Origin: Geomesophilobacter sediminis
GTDB lineage: Bacteria > Desulfobacterota > Desulfuromonadia > Geobacterales > Geobacteraceae
DNA: 64,000 nt
Direction: 5' to 3'
Assembly: GCF_016458275.1 (NCBI RefSeq)
Contig: NZ_JAEMHM010000007.1
Coordinates: 186,001 to 250,000, forward strand
Shown here: positions 44,119 to 52,116 of the stretch, in pieces
Numbering within the stretch: the stretch's first letter is position 1
Layout: each line of letters opens with the position of its first letter
Made by a program: the position numbers and the translations under genes
The notes under the pieces: generated by a model
What the model was told of the DNA's origin: nothing
Databases searched by the model: none
The model's input: only the letters and a program-made list of their open reading frames with translations

Positions 44119-45417
44119 CTACCACGTCGACGACCGCAGACGGTCGATGAGAAAGGCCATGTTGTCGCGGTATTCCATGTTTCCCAGGTGGCCGCCGCAG
44201 GGATAGACCTTCAGGCGGGGTCCGAATACCCGGCGCAGGTAGTCGACCTCGTCGGGAGCGAGGATGAAGTCGTCCTCGTTGGTGATCACCCCCACCTTCC
44301 CGGAGGTGGCGAGGTAGCTTTCAATGCTCTGGATGCTCAAGGCCTCGATCAGGTCCTCCCTGGTGAGGCCGGGGTCCCGGTTCTGGAAATAGGGGACGAA
44401 GTACTCGTTGAAGTAGTCCAGAAAAGAGAGATGGAGGGAGGCCCAGAAGTAGTCACTGAGCGAATCGCTGTTTTTCAGAACCCGGTTCGCCGGCACGACG
44501 TACCCGCCCCGGGTCATGACATCGGAGACGAAGATCATCCCGGCGCAGCTGATGCGGAAGGAGACCGCGATCGCCCCCCCCGATTCGTCCCGGTCCATGA
44601 GGTGCGCCTGGTACGCCGCGTACAAAAAATCGTCGTCGATGGCGACGAAGTCCCCCTTGCGGTAGAAATCGGTGGCTTTGGCAATGACCCGGTTGTAGAA
44701 CGCTCCGATCCTTCTGGCCCCCCCGGGGATGCGGTCTAAAAGCACCTCGATCCGAGAAACCGATCTGTAGAGGCTTACCGCCGGATTAAGCATCAGCACC
44801 CGGCGGAAATTGAAGAGCTTGCGCTCGTCGTCGAGCTTCGCCACGAAGGCCGCCTCCGTCCCCCCGAGACTGTATCCCGCCAGCAGGAAGTCGGAGACCT
44901 CGATCCGCCCCTGGCACTGCTTCCAGATCTGCTCCATCACCCGGTACAGGTCGGCGGCATCTTCCGGGAGGAGCCCGGGGACATGGGTCGTGGAGGCGTC
45001 GATGATGAAGTTGGGAAAGGTCGGGGAGGGAAGTCCGATCACGTGGAAGCCGGCACGGTACAGGTTTTCCATGAGCGCGACCATCTTCGCCGTCTTGCTG
45101 CTGGAGCCGGTCCCGGCGATGAGGAAGACCAGGGGGGCCTTGTGGTCCTGGAACGCCACGGTGTAGCGCAGCCCCCGGTCGTAGAAGAAGATCTCAGGCT
45201 TCTTCGGATCCGTCTCCAGGAGTCTGTTCTGCAGTGGGACTTCCCCGGCGACCTTTACCCGGAGCGGCTTCGGGGTCCCCAAAATGCTGGCGGCATAGGC
45301 ATCGCCAATCGGATAGCCGTAGCCGCTCTCCTCTCCCCGGGCACCTGCCGGAAGCAACAGGAACGCCCCGAGGAGAAGCCCGCACCAGCTTTTGATCCTT
45401 GAACCGCTCTTTCTCAC
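44119..45417 (-). CDS. exported alpha/beta hydrolase
   Basis: A 432-residue protein with a signal peptide (about 1-28, cut after ARG). An alpha/beta-hydrolase core follows: oxyanion-side APLVFLIAGTGSSSKTAKM, nucleophile elbow LLAGYSLGGTEAAF (Ser of GYSLGG), and a late GGHLGN that could supply the catalytic His. Lipase or esterase activity is likely; the substrate is unknown. Pairing with MlaA suggests a role in lipid or envelope maintenance. It is the first gene after the sigma-54 promoter at 45465-45480. Confidence 0.75.
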   Translation of the reverse strand: MRKSGSRIKSWCGLLLGAFLLLPAGARGEESGYGYPIGDAYAASILGTPKPLRVKVAGEVPLQNRLLETDPKKPEIFFYDRGLRYTVAFQDHKAPLVFLIAGTGSSSKTAKMVALMENLYRAGFHVIGLPSPTFPNFIIDASTTHVPGLLPEDAADLYRVMEQIWKQCQGRIEVSDFLLAGYSLGGTEAAFVAKLDDERKLFNFRRVLMLNPAVSLYRSVSRIEVLLDRIPGGARRIGAFYNRVIAKATDFYRKGDFVAIDDDFLYAAYQAHLMDRDESGGAIAVSFRISCAGMIFVSDVMTRGGYVVPANRVLKNSDSLSDYFWASLHLSFLDYFNEYFVPYFQNRDPGLTREDLIEALSIQSIESYLATSGKVGVITNEDDFILAPDEVDYLRRVFGPRLKVYPCGGHLGNMEYRDNMAFLIDRLRSSTW

Positions 45418-45464
45418 CTCGGCCTCCCCTCCACGTTCTTTGGTACCTGCGTCTCGCTCATTAA

Positions 45465-45480
45465 TGCTATAAGAGTGCCA
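45465..45480 (-). promoter_or_regulatory. sigma-54 promoter of the hydrolase-mlaA operon
   Basis: On the minus strand: TGGCACTCTTATAGCA, with the exact GG-N10-GC spacing. It lies 47 bp before the hydrolase start. Confidence 0.75.
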
Positions 45481-45531
45481 GTCAAAAAAGCCTTGATTAC
45501 ACTGCGTTAGCGGGCGGGCGTCGCCGGCTTT

Positions 45532-45595
45532 TTCGTTATTCCGTAATCGTCATTGCGGAATACCGTGAAGCGTCGAGGCGCTATGGCATATCGTG
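45532..45595. promoter_or_regulatory. three activator-type palindromic sites (hydrolase operon)
   Basis: 14-bp sites at 45532-45545 (TTCGTTATTCCGTA), 45554-45567 (TGCGGAATACCGTG) and 45582-45595 (TATGGCATATCGTG), spaced 22 and 28 bp apart. They match the set upstream of the efflux operon in sequence, number and spacing. The 352-bp gap 45418-45769 holds these, the sigma-54 promoter, and no gene that I can see. Confidence 0.7.
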
Positions 45596-45769
45596 AGCGG
45601 CGACGGTGGAACGGGCGGATAGGAGCGGGGACCGTTGGGAAAACTGAGCGCACTGAGGAAAAAAGATTAGGGCCTCTCTTGCAAGACGGGAAGAAAAGTG
45701 TAGGTATATAAGCCGAAAATAATAAGGCCGGTCCAATGCCGGCTCAGCAAATGCCTGAGGAGGTGCCCT

Positions 45770-46429
45770 ATGAACGCACAGATACCCGTTCCCACGCTGC
45801 TCAACCTGAACAGCCTGGCCTCGCTCGGTCCCGCGGAGGCCGTGGCCCTCAAAAACGATGTCATCAAGGCGCTCACCGATCACCCCTTCTTCAAGGATAT
45901 ACCGCTCGCCCCTTTGGCCGCGGCGGGTACGAACCTTGAGGAAAGCGTCCGCCTCACCAGCGCGAGAGACCACTCCAACATCCCGTCCCGTAACATGCAT
46001 CTTGCGGATGTCATCAAGGAGCTCACCAGGATCGGCTTCCATGTTCAACTGCAGGCAATGGAGGACGAAAGCCAGTTGCACACCACGGCCCTTCCCATCG
46101 CGGAGCGCCGCACCAGGACTTTGAAGGGAGGTCGGGCGGCCCTGACGGCGCTTACCGGGTTCGAGGCGATAAACCTCGACGAACCAGGCGCCGCCCTGCT
46201 CAACGCCGACAGCCAGGCCGACGCCTTCGGGTACCAGTTCCAATTCACCAAACTGGACCCCGCGGTTGAGGAGAATTGGATCGACGATGCTCCCGTTCCC
46301 CATCGGGGGTGCAAGAAGATCGTGATCCAGGGACTCGATTCCCTCTGCAGATACTCCTTCCGAGGCAGAGCGATCGGGGACGACGGGGCCGGTCCCTGGG
46401 GCAAACCGGTAACCATACCGGTTACCTGA
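45770..46429 (+). CDS. hypothetical protein with FnIII-like C-terminus
   Basis: A 219-residue protein without signal peptide, MNAQIPVPTLLNLNSLASLG at the start. The last 65 residues (FQFTKLDPAVEENWIDDAPV, DSLCRYSFRGRAIGDDGAGP, WGKPVTIPVT) have the rhythm of a fibronectin type III strand pattern. The first 150 residues are mainly helical and unassigned. TGAGGAGG precedes the start. It is divergent from the sigma-54 operon and followed by the degenerate repeat array. Function unknown. Confidence 0.7.
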   Translation: MNAQIPVPTLLNLNSLASLGPAEAVALKNDVIKALTDHPFFKDIPLAPLAAAGTNLEESVRLTSARDHSNIPSRNMHLADVIKELTRIGFHVQLQAMEDESQLHTTALPIAERRTRTLKGGRAALTALTGFEAINLDEPGAALLNADSQADAFGYQFQFTKLDPAVEENWIDDAPVPHRGCKKIVIQGLDSLCRYSFRGRAIGDDGAGPWGKPVTIPVT

Positions 46430-46560
46430 CCCAAAACGGCGACGGGCTCCACGATGGAGCCCGTCGTCTCACCCGAACCGGAGGCCACCCCACAGCAAGG
46501 CTCCCTCACGGTAACAGCGCAAACCAGCAGCGAACCTCAACACCGTCCTAAGAAGCAGAT

Positions 46561-47108
46561 GGCGCCTCGTATTTTTCCCACCTCAGCTCCGTATTATCGG
46601 AGATCATCTCGTTATTATCGAACGCCTCGTCCTTATTAGCTGACCATGCCTCGCTATTATCGACCGCCCCTTCCGTAATAACGGAGGCCACCTCCTTGTT
46701 ATCCACCACCCCGTCTTAACTAACGAAGGGTACCTCGCTCTTATCGACCATCCCCTCCTTAATACCTGAGGACACCTCGTATTTATCCCACGCCACCTCC
46801 TTGATAGCGGAGGGTCCCTCGCTATTAGCCCCAGCCTCGTCCCGGACAGGGGAGAAAGGTTCGCTATCGGTCCCCCCCCCTTACTTACCAAGGGAGAAGA
46901 TCCCCTGACGATCCACCACCGCCTCCTCGACGGCGCAGGGCGCCTCGTTGTTTTCGACCCAGCCATCCTTAATAACGGAGGGCATCCCCGTACTTCCCCA
47001 CACCACCCCGTCACCCTCGGACCCAAGGTCCTTCCTTTCGGCCACCACGTCCATAACAGGGGAGGGGGCCTCGCCGTTATGGACCGCCCCTTCCTCACTA
47101 CCGGATGT
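46561..47108 (+). repeat. degenerate 42-bp tandem repeat, about 13 units
   Basis: Thirteen near-exact 42-bp periods, each resembling CCTCGCTATTATCGACC followed by GCCCCTTCCTTAATAACGGAGG. Read on the plus strand in one frame, the units give about TSLLSTTPSLITEG, but the frame is broken by stops (for example in the fourth and ninth units). This looks like a decayed repetitive gene or minisatellite. It fills most of the 960-bp gap 46433-47394, with the chemoreceptor fragment after it. Confidence 0.75.
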
Positions 47109-47133
47109 CAAAGCGCCGGAAGAGTTCATCGCA

Positions 47134-47328
47134 TCACTGCAGCCGGAACCGCTCCACCACTGCTTTCAGCCCTACGGCCAGTCGGGCCAGCTGGTTCACC
47201 GCCTCCGCTTCCTCGTGTGAGGTGACGGAGGTCATGGTGGCGACACTGGTGATCTGATGGCTGTTGTTGATCTCGCCGATGGTCGCCGTCTGTTCCTCGA
47301 CCGCCACCGCGATCTGGATCGCGATTTC
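47134..47328 (-). pseudogene. C-terminal fragment of a methyl-accepting chemotaxis protein
   Basis: The minus strand encodes 64 residues: IAVAVEEQTATIGEINNSHQ, ... AEAVNQLARLAVGLKAVVER, FRLQ-stop. VEEQTATIxEI and the Leu-rich end are typical of the MCP signalling-domain terminus. A TAA lies just upstream in frame, and the segment between the two motifs is shorter than normal, so this is a broken remnant. Confidence 0.75.
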
Positions 47329-47394
47329 CGGTTACCTGCCGTCACGGGTTATTGTAATGGCACGGGATGCCCGTCTGTCCTGAACCTCAATTGC

Positions 47395-47718
47395 TCAAAG
47401 CAAGAGTGACTTCCATAGTCGTAGTAGGAGCTCCGAAGCGGTTTTCCTCTGGAGTATGGTGTAAAGGCGCTCCTGGGCCTGGGTCGGTGAGAGCACCCCG
47501 ATCCGAAGGAGGGTGAAAACCTCCTGCGTTTCTTGCACGTAGGGGTTCACTTCCGTCTGCGCGAGCTTCCGGTCCTTCGTCTTCAGCGATTTGATCAGCT
47601 CGGGGGAGGGGATTGCCTGGAGGAGATCCTGCGGGATTTTGATGCGGAAATGAAACGTACCACGGCGTCGATAAAGATACCTTGCGTACCCCCGTTGTGG
47701 TGCAACTTGTGGGTACAC
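47395..47718 (-). pseudogene. truncated phage-type integrase (N-terminal domain)
   Basis: About 107 residues with RYLYRRRGTFHFRIKIPQDL and ELIKSLKTKDRKLAQ, matching the N-terminal domain (DUF6538-like) of tyrosine site-specific recombinases. It ends after about 100 residues and lacks the catalytic domain. The start is unclear (GTG 47718 used; the frame continues open through selC). It lies 68 bp beyond the selC 3' end, the usual place for the integrase of a tRNA-integrated element. Confidence 0.65.
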
Positions 47719-47785
47719 AGTGGTCAATTCTTTCGGTGCCGCAAATTTAGCCGTAATTTCAGTGAGATGCAGACTTGGGGCTGAG

Positions 47786-47813
47786 TTGGCGGAAGCACAT
47801 GGGAATCGAACCC
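47786..47813 (-). repeat. att-like repeat at selC 3' end
   Basis: The partner of 32161-32188. It covers the acceptor stem and T arm at the 3' end of tRNA-Sec. The selC gene remains intact, as expected when an element brings its own copy of the tRNA end. Confidence 0.65.
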
Positions 47814-47884
47814 ACCTGGGAAGTTTCTCACCCCCCACACCGGTTTTGAAGACCGGGCCGCCCACCAGCGACGGTTGTGCTTCC
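47787..47884 (-). tRNA. selC: tRNA-Sec (anticodon UCA)
   Basis: A 98-nt selenocysteine tRNA. The 8-bp acceptor stem (GGAAGCAC with GTGCTTCC) is typical of tRNA-Sec. The anticodon stem-loop is CCGGT-CTTCAAA-ACCGG with anticodon TCA, the variable arm is long, the T loop is TTCGATT, and G-CCA is encoded. It reads UGA as selenocysteine. selA, selB and selD are not in the window. Confidence 0.95.
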
Positions 47885-48032
47885 TTGTCGTTCTCTTTGT
47901 CGGAAGGAAACCCGAATTATAGGGAGGAATTACCGAATTGGCAACGGGAAATAGCATGGAGCTTTTCTTGACAAAGTATCGCAATTTCTGTATAGCATGG
48001 TGGTCCATACATTACCTGTTAAAGGTGCCTGA

Positions 48033-48362
48033 ATGATACTGTTTGCCAATATTCTTTTTGCCCTCGCAAAGATCGTCGAACTGGCAAGCGGACTTCTTAC
48101 CGTCTATAAATACCTCCTCCTGGCGCGGGTTATCATCTCCTGGATCAACGCCGATCCCTACAATCCCATCGTCAACTTCATCTACCGCGTCACCGAACCG
48201 ATCCTGTACCGGGTGCGCCGTTACATGCCGAACACCGGCATGATCGACCTCTCTCCCCTGGTAGTGTTCCTGCTCATCTACCTGGTCCAGATCATCGTCT
48301 TCGACACGGCATACTACTATCTCATTTCCTACAGTTCTCAGCTCAAGGTGCAGGGCCCGTGA
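48033..48362 (+). CDS. YggT family membrane protein
   Basis: A 109-residue inner-membrane protein with two hydrophobic regions (about 1-40 and 70-98) around the conserved YggT segment LLLARVIISWINADPYNPIV and YRVTEPILYRVRRYMP. YggT proteins are linked to membrane/division or osmotic functions. The stop overlaps the GTG start of the DivIVA-like gene, as in many Gram-positive and deltaproteobacterial clusters with DUF167 and divIVA. Confidence 0.9.
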   Translation: MILFANILFALAKIVELASGLLTVYKYLLLARVIISWINADPYNPIVNFIYRVTEPILYRVRRYMPNTGMIDLSPLVVFLLIYLVQIIVFDTAYYYLISYSSQLKVQGP

Positions 48363-48808
48363 AAATAACCCCGATGGACATCCAGCAGCAGCAGTTCAAG
48401 GGAAAGCTGGTCGGCGGTCTGGACGCCGACGATGTCGATGCCTTCCTGCAGACGGTCGCCCGCGAGATGGAGGAGCTGATCCGCGAAAACGACCAGCTCA
48501 AGGAACGCCTGAACCGCCACCAGGCGTCCCTTGCCGACATGGAGGCGCGCGAGGTGCAATTGCGCGAGACCATGCTCGCCGCCCAGAAGATCTCCGAAGA
48601 GATGAAGGGGAACGCCCAAAAGGAGGCGCAGCTCATCGTCTCCGAGGCCGAGCTCAAGGGGGAGAAGATCGTCGCCGCTGCGGAGAACAAGCTCATCGGG
48701 CTCAACAACCAGATCGCCGAGCTGAAACGGGAAAAGGTCCAGTTCGAGTCCGGCTTCAAGGCCCTTCTCGACACCTATTACAAGCTCCTTGCCCTTGGCG
48801 ATGAATGA
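48359..48808 (+). CDS. DivIVA domain protein
   Basis: A 149-residue coiled-coil protein. MKITPMDIQQQQFKGKLVGG and LDADDVDAFLQTVAREMEEL are the DivIVA N-terminal membrane-curvature-binding domain; residues 30-135 form a long coiled coil. DivIVA proteins mark poles or septa and recruit partners. GTG start overlaps the yggT stop (GTGA), and the next gene overlaps its end. Confidence 0.88.
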   Translation: MKITPMDIQQQQFKGKLVGGLDADDVDAFLQTVAREMEELIRENDQLKERLNRHQASLADMEAREVQLRETMLAAQKISEEMKGNAQKEAQLIVSEAELKGEKIVAAAENKLIGLNNQIAELKREKVQFESGFKALLDTYYKLLALGDE

Positions 48809-49100
48809 CCTGCCGCTACACGTCACCGAATCCCCAGACGGCATAACCTTCAACGTCCACGTCCAACCCCGGGCGTCCCGCTGCGAGATCTGCCCCCCCA
48901 AGGACGGCGAGCTCCGCGTCCGTCTCACTTCCCCTCCGGTGGAGGACGCCGCGAACAAGCAGTGCGTCGAGCTGATCGCCAAGGCGCTTGGCGTTGCCAA
49001 GTCCAAGGTGAGCATCAAGTCGGGAGGGAAGTCCCGACACAAAGTAGTGCAGGTGCAGGGTGTGGACAGCCGCACCCTGATCACGATCTTCAAGGAGTAG
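48801..49100 (+). CDS. DUF167 (YggU-type) protein
   Basis: A 99-residue small soluble protein. ITFNVHVQPRASRCEI, ELRVRLTSPPVEDAANKQCV and KSRHKVVQVQGVD follow the DUF167 family pattern; function of the family is unknown. ATG 48801 overlaps the DivIVA-like gene by 8 bp. A TTG 12 bp earlier is possible. Confidence 0.85.
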   Translation: MNDLPLHVTESPDGITFNVHVQPRASRCEICPPKDGELRVRLTSPPVEDAANKQCVELIAKALGVAKSKVSIKSGGKSRHKVVQVQGVDSRTLITIFKE

Positions 49101-49105
49101 CGAAA

Positions 49106-49567
49106 GTGAAGGCAAAAGACGTAATGGTAACCGATGTCCCTACGGTTTCGGTCCGGACAACCGTCGCCGAGGCCGTGGCCGTCTTGAAGCACAACTTCGG
49201 GGACGAAAGCTTCATCAATGCCGCACCCGGCCTGATCGTGCTCAACGAGCGCGGCAGCCTCGCCGGAATCCTCACCCCGTTGAGCGTCATCACGGCGATG
49301 ATGGAGGGGAAAACCTCCAGCGGCACCGACGAGGAACGCTGCGCCGCGCTTTGCGACAAGATCAAGTCGCTGCCGGTCTCCGAGATCATGGAACACCAGC
49401 CGATCTCGGTCACCGAGGACGCGGGGCTGTTCGACGTCGCCGATCTTTTTCTCAAACACCGCTTCCAGCGCGTGCCGGTGGTCAGCGGCAAGAAGGTGGT
49501 CGGGATCATCTACCGCTCCCGCCTGCTTTTCGCCATGACCCGGAGTCTCGAAACTCCGGCCGCTTAG
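49106..49567 (+). CDS. CBS-domain pair protein
   Basis: A 153-residue protein made of two CBS domains (about 1-65 and 85-145): VKAKDVMVTDVPTVSVRTTV and VSEIMEHQPISVTEDAGLFD, RFQRVPVVSGKKVVGIIYRS. CBS pairs bind adenosyl ligands and regulate partners. GTG 49106 has AAGGAG ahead and lies 5 bp after the DUF167 stop, so it belongs to the yggT operon. Confidence 0.88.
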   Translation: MKAKDVMVTDVPTVSVRTTVAEAVAVLKHNFGDESFINAAPGLIVLNERGSLAGILTPLSVITAMMEGKTSSGTDEERCAALCDKIKSLPVSEIMEHQPISVTEDAGLFDVADLFLKHRFQRVPVVSGKKVVGIIYRSRLLFAMTRSLETPAA

Positions 49568-49646
49568 CCCCTTGACAATCCGGGGGGACGCTACGTATAT
49601 TTAGGTCGGATCACGGATTAGATTCCGACAGGAGGTTGATTAAGAA

Positions 49647-49895
49647 ATGCCGCTCTACGAGTACCAGTGCAAAAGTTGCGAAAATCGCTTTGAGAAACGC
49701 CAGAAATTCTCCGATCCCGCCGAGACGGTCTGCCCGTCCTGCGGCGGCGAGGTGGAAAAGCTCATCTCCCAGTCCGGCTTCGCCCTGAAAGGCGGCGGCT
49801 GGTACGGTGACGGCTACTCCAGCAGCAACGGCAAGCCGACCCCTCCCTGCCAGGGTGGCGGCGGTGGCTGCGCCGGATGCCCTTCGGCAGCCTGA
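49647..49895 (+). CDS. FmdB-type zinc ribbon protein
   Basis: An 82-residue protein with MPLYEYQCKSCENRFEKRQK and VCPSCGGEVEKLIS: the four zinc-ligand Cys of the FmdB/regulatory zinc-ribbon family. The Gly/Ser/Cys-rich tail (CQGGGGGCAGC) is common in these proteins. Role unknown, perhaps a regulatory or chaperone-like zinc protein. ACAGGAGG precedes the start, and an intrinsic terminator follows. Confidence 0.88.
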   Translation: MPLYEYQCKSCENRFEKRQKFSDPAETVCPSCGGEVEKLISQSGFALKGGGWYGDGYSSSNGKPTPPCQGGGGGCAGCPSAA

Positions 49896-49897
49896 TG

Positions 49898-49926
49898 AAA
49901 AACCCCCGGTGACGGGGGTTTTTTTT
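49898..49926 (+). terminator. intrinsic terminator after the FmdB-type gene
   Basis: AAAAACCCCC paired with GGGGGTTTTT, loop GGTGAC, followed by a run of T residues. Confidence 0.9.
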
Positions 49927-50066
49927 GCCGGTAAACACCTTAATGCAACACGATTTTAACTAGGCAGTTTTATCTATGACGGCCGGTCGAGCCTTGCACC
50001 GGCGTGCCTCCGCACTTTCTTCGGGGTCACGCAGTTGCCGGGAGCGCGGCACAAGGAGTCTGATCC

Positions 50067-50921
50067 ATGGCAGCTACCATCATCGACGGCAAGGCAATTG
50101 CGGCAAAAATTCGGGGCGAGATCGCCCGTGACACGGCGGCACTCAAGGAAAAAGGGGTCACCCCGGGCTTGGCGGTGGTCCTGGTCGGCGAGGACCCGGC
50201 CAGCAAGGTCTACGTCTCCATGAAGGAAAAGGCGTGCGCCGACGTCGGCATCTTCTCCGACGAATACAAGCTCCCCGCCACCACCTCCGAGGCCGAGCTC
50301 CTCAAGCTCATCGACAAGCTGAACAACGATCCGAAGATCCACGGCATCCTGGTCCAGCTCCCGCTCCCCAAGCAGATCAACACGGAAAAGGTGCTCGAGG
50401 CGATCTCCCCGCTCAAGGACGCCGACGGTTTCCACCCGTACAACGTCGGGCGCCTCGTGATCGGCAAGCCGCTCTTCCAGCCCTGCACCCCCTACGGCGT
50501 CATGGTGATGCTCAAGGAAACCGGGGTGGATCTTTCCGGCAAAGAGGTGGTCGTGGTCGGCCGTTCCAACATCGTCGGCAAGCCGGTCGCCTTCATGTGC
50601 CTGCAGCAAAACGCCACGGTCACCCTGTGCCACTCGCGCACCCGTGATCTTGCCGCGAAGGTCGCCCAGGCCGACGTCCTGATCGCCGCCGTCGGCGTTC
50701 CCGAGATGATCAAGGGGGCATGGATCAAGGAAGGGGCGGTGGTCATCGATGTCGGTGTGAACCGCGTCGGCGAGAAGAAACTGGTCGGCGACGTGGAGTA
50801 TGCCGCCGCAGCGGAGCGCGCCTCCGCGATCACCCCGGTCCCGGGGGGCGTCGGCCCGATGACTATCACCATGTTGCTTTACAACACCCTGGAAGCCGCG
50901 AAGCGTTCGGCGGAGAAGTAG
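50067..50921 (+). CDS. folD: methylenetetrahydrofolate dehydrogenase / methenyltetrahydrofolate cyclohydrolase
   Basis: A 284-residue bifunctional FolD of normal length, interconverting methylene-, methenyl- and 10-formyl-THF. Signatures: [18 protein letters not shown] (Tyr and catalytic Lys), [43 protein letters not shown] (dinucleotide site) and [25 protein letters not shown] precedes the ATG. It appears to be a single-gene unit between hairpins. Confidence 0.96.
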   Translation: MAATIIDGKAIAAKIRGEIARDTAALKEKGVTPGLAVVLVGEDPASKVYVSMKEKACADVGIFSDEYKLPATTSEAELLKLIDKLNNDPKIHGILVQLPLPKQINTEKVLEAISPLKDADGFHPYNVGRLVIGKPLFQPCTPYGVMVMLKETGVDLSGKEVVVVGRSNIVGKPVAFMCLQQNATVTLCHSRTRDLAAKVAQADVLIAAVGVPEMIKGAWIKEGAVVIDVGVNRVGEKKLVGDVEYAAAAERASAITPVPGGVGPMTITMLLYNTLEAAKRSAEK

Positions 50922-50952
50922 CAGAAATAACCGGTTCACGTGATTGCCGCGG

Positions 50953-50982
50953 CTGAACTGTGCAGCATGCTGCGCAGTTCAG
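50953..50982 (+). terminator. 30-bp palindrome after folD
   Basis: Two 15-base arms pair completely apart from one G-U. No U tract follows. It may end or stabilise the folD transcript. Confidence 0.45.
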
Positions 50983-51110
50983 CGTGATGTCGGGCGGCCT
51001 TGGTGCGACCTCTTTCCTGCTTCCTTGGTTGTGGGATGGGGGCATTTGCAATAAAATGCGGGAACGCCCGGCACGGCCGGCGCGATACTTGATTCCCCTG
51101 GAGGGATGTA

Positions 51111-51977
51111 ATGAAGGTTAAAAAGGCCGTTTTCCCGGTGGCGGGTCTGGGGACCCGATTCCTGCCGGCTACCAAATCTACTCCCAAGGAGATGCTTCCC
51201 CTCATCGACAAGCCGCTGGTGCAGTATGTCGTCGAGGAAGCCGTCGCCTCCGGAATCGAGCAGATCCTCTTCGTGACCGGCCGCAACAAGAGGGCGATCG
51301 AGGACCACTTCGACATCGCCTTCGAACTGGAGTCGCTTCTCTACGACAAGGGGAAGGATCTCGAACTGAGCCAGGTCCGGGAGAGCGCCGAGATGGCGAA
51401 GATCTTCTTCGTCCGGCAGAAACAGGCCCTGGGCCTGGGGCACGCCATCCTCTGCGCCAAGGAGTTCATCGGCGACGAGCCGTTTGCGGTTCTGCTCGGC
51501 GACGACATCATCGATGCCCATCCTCCCTGCCTCGCCCAGCTTTTAAGCGTGTACGACCAGTATGCGTCCCCGGTTCTGGCCCTGAAGCAGGTTCCCATGC
51601 AGAATATCTCGTCGTACGGCTGCGTCAGCGGCAACGTCATCTCCGACCAGGTGTTCCAGGTGTCGGACCTGGTGGAGAAACCGGCGGTGAAGGACGCCCC
51701 GTCCGATCTTGCCATCATCGGCCGTTACATTCTCACCCCCGAGATCTTCCCGATTCTTGAGCGGCAGGAGCCGGGCAAGGGCGGGGAGATCCAACTGACC
51801 GACGCGCTGAAGACCCTGGTGAAGGCTGCGCCGATCTACGGATGCAAGTTTGAAGGGACGCACCACGACTGCGGCGACAAGCTCGGTTTCCTGAAAGCGA
51901 CGGTGGACATGGCGCTCAAGCGCGACGAGTTCAACGGGAGCTTTGAAGAGTATCTGCGGGAGCGACTGGGATACTGA
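51111..51977 (+). CDS. galU: UTP-glucose-1-phosphate uridylyltransferase
   Basis: A 288-residue GalU of normal length, making UDP-glucose for surface polysaccharides. Signatures: AVFPVAGLGTRFLPATKSTP (nucleotide loop), KEMLPLIDKPLVQYVVEEAV, QKQALGLGHAILCAKEF, PFAVLLGDDIID, IGRYILTPEIF and GTHHDCGDKLGFLKATVDMA. GGAGGG precedes the ATG. A strong terminator shared with the convergent tonB follows. Confidence 0.95.
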   Translation: MKVKKAVFPVAGLGTRFLPATKSTPKEMLPLIDKPLVQYVVEEAVASGIEQILFVTGRNKRAIEDHFDIAFELESLLYDKGKDLELSQVRESAEMAKIFFVRQKQALGLGHAILCAKEFIGDEPFAVLLGDDIIDAHPPCLAQLLSVYDQYASPVLALKQVPMQNISSYGCVSGNVISDQVFQVSDLVEKPAVKDAPSDLAIIGRYILTPEIFPILERQEPGKGGEIQLTDALKTLVKAAPIYGCKFEGTHHDCGDKLGFLKATVDMALKRDEFNGSFEEYLRERLGY

Positions 51978-51984
51978 GGCGGTG

Positions 51985-52005
51985 GGCAGTGAGCAATGAG
52001 CAGTT
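51985..52005 (+). repeat. short dispersed repeat after galU
   Basis: GGCAGTGAGCAATGAGCAG recurs with one change just after the etfB stop (54295-54316), and inverted relatives lie at 52088-52118. It is a REP-like noncoding repeat beside stop codons. Confidence 0.5.
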
Positions 52006-52030
52006 GCTGGTAGAACTTCGATAGCTTCAA

Positions 52031-52077
52031 AGAGAAGGGGACTGATACCGTTGGTGTCAGTCCCCTTCTCTCTTTTT
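52031..52077. terminator. strong terminator between convergent galU and tonB
   Basis: A 19-bp stem (52031-52049 with 52053-52071, one wobble), 3-nt loop and a T5 run on the plus strand; a shorter T run on the minus strand suggests use in both directions. Confidence 0.88.
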
Positions 52078-52116
52078 GCCTTTTGCGCATTGCTCATGGC
52101 AACCTGCTCATTGCCA

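Larger units (their letters stand above)
32161..47813. mobile_element. putative decayed genomic island integrated at selC
   Basis: The interval is bounded by direct repeats of the tRNA-Sec 3' end. A truncated integrase (47395-47718) lies immediately inside the selC end, the usual position for a tRNA-site tyrosine recombinase. The contents are accessory (efflux, flavoproteins, sigma-54 activator, envelope proteins), and pseudogenes and repeats cluster near the selC border. No complete integrase or transfer genes remain, so it should be immobile. Boundaries are inferred. Confidence 0.6.

Noticed and set aside
46276-46639. Small plus-strand frames after the FnIII-like hypothetical gene
   Set aside because: They overlap the end of that gene or the tandem repeats and have no support.
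46561-47108. CRISPR array
   Set aside because: The units abut without spacers and differ along their whole length, and no cas gene is present. It is a degenerate tandem repeat.
49927-50066. A folate-responsive riboswitch before folD
   Set aside because: No recognisable conserved core is visible in the 140-bp leader.
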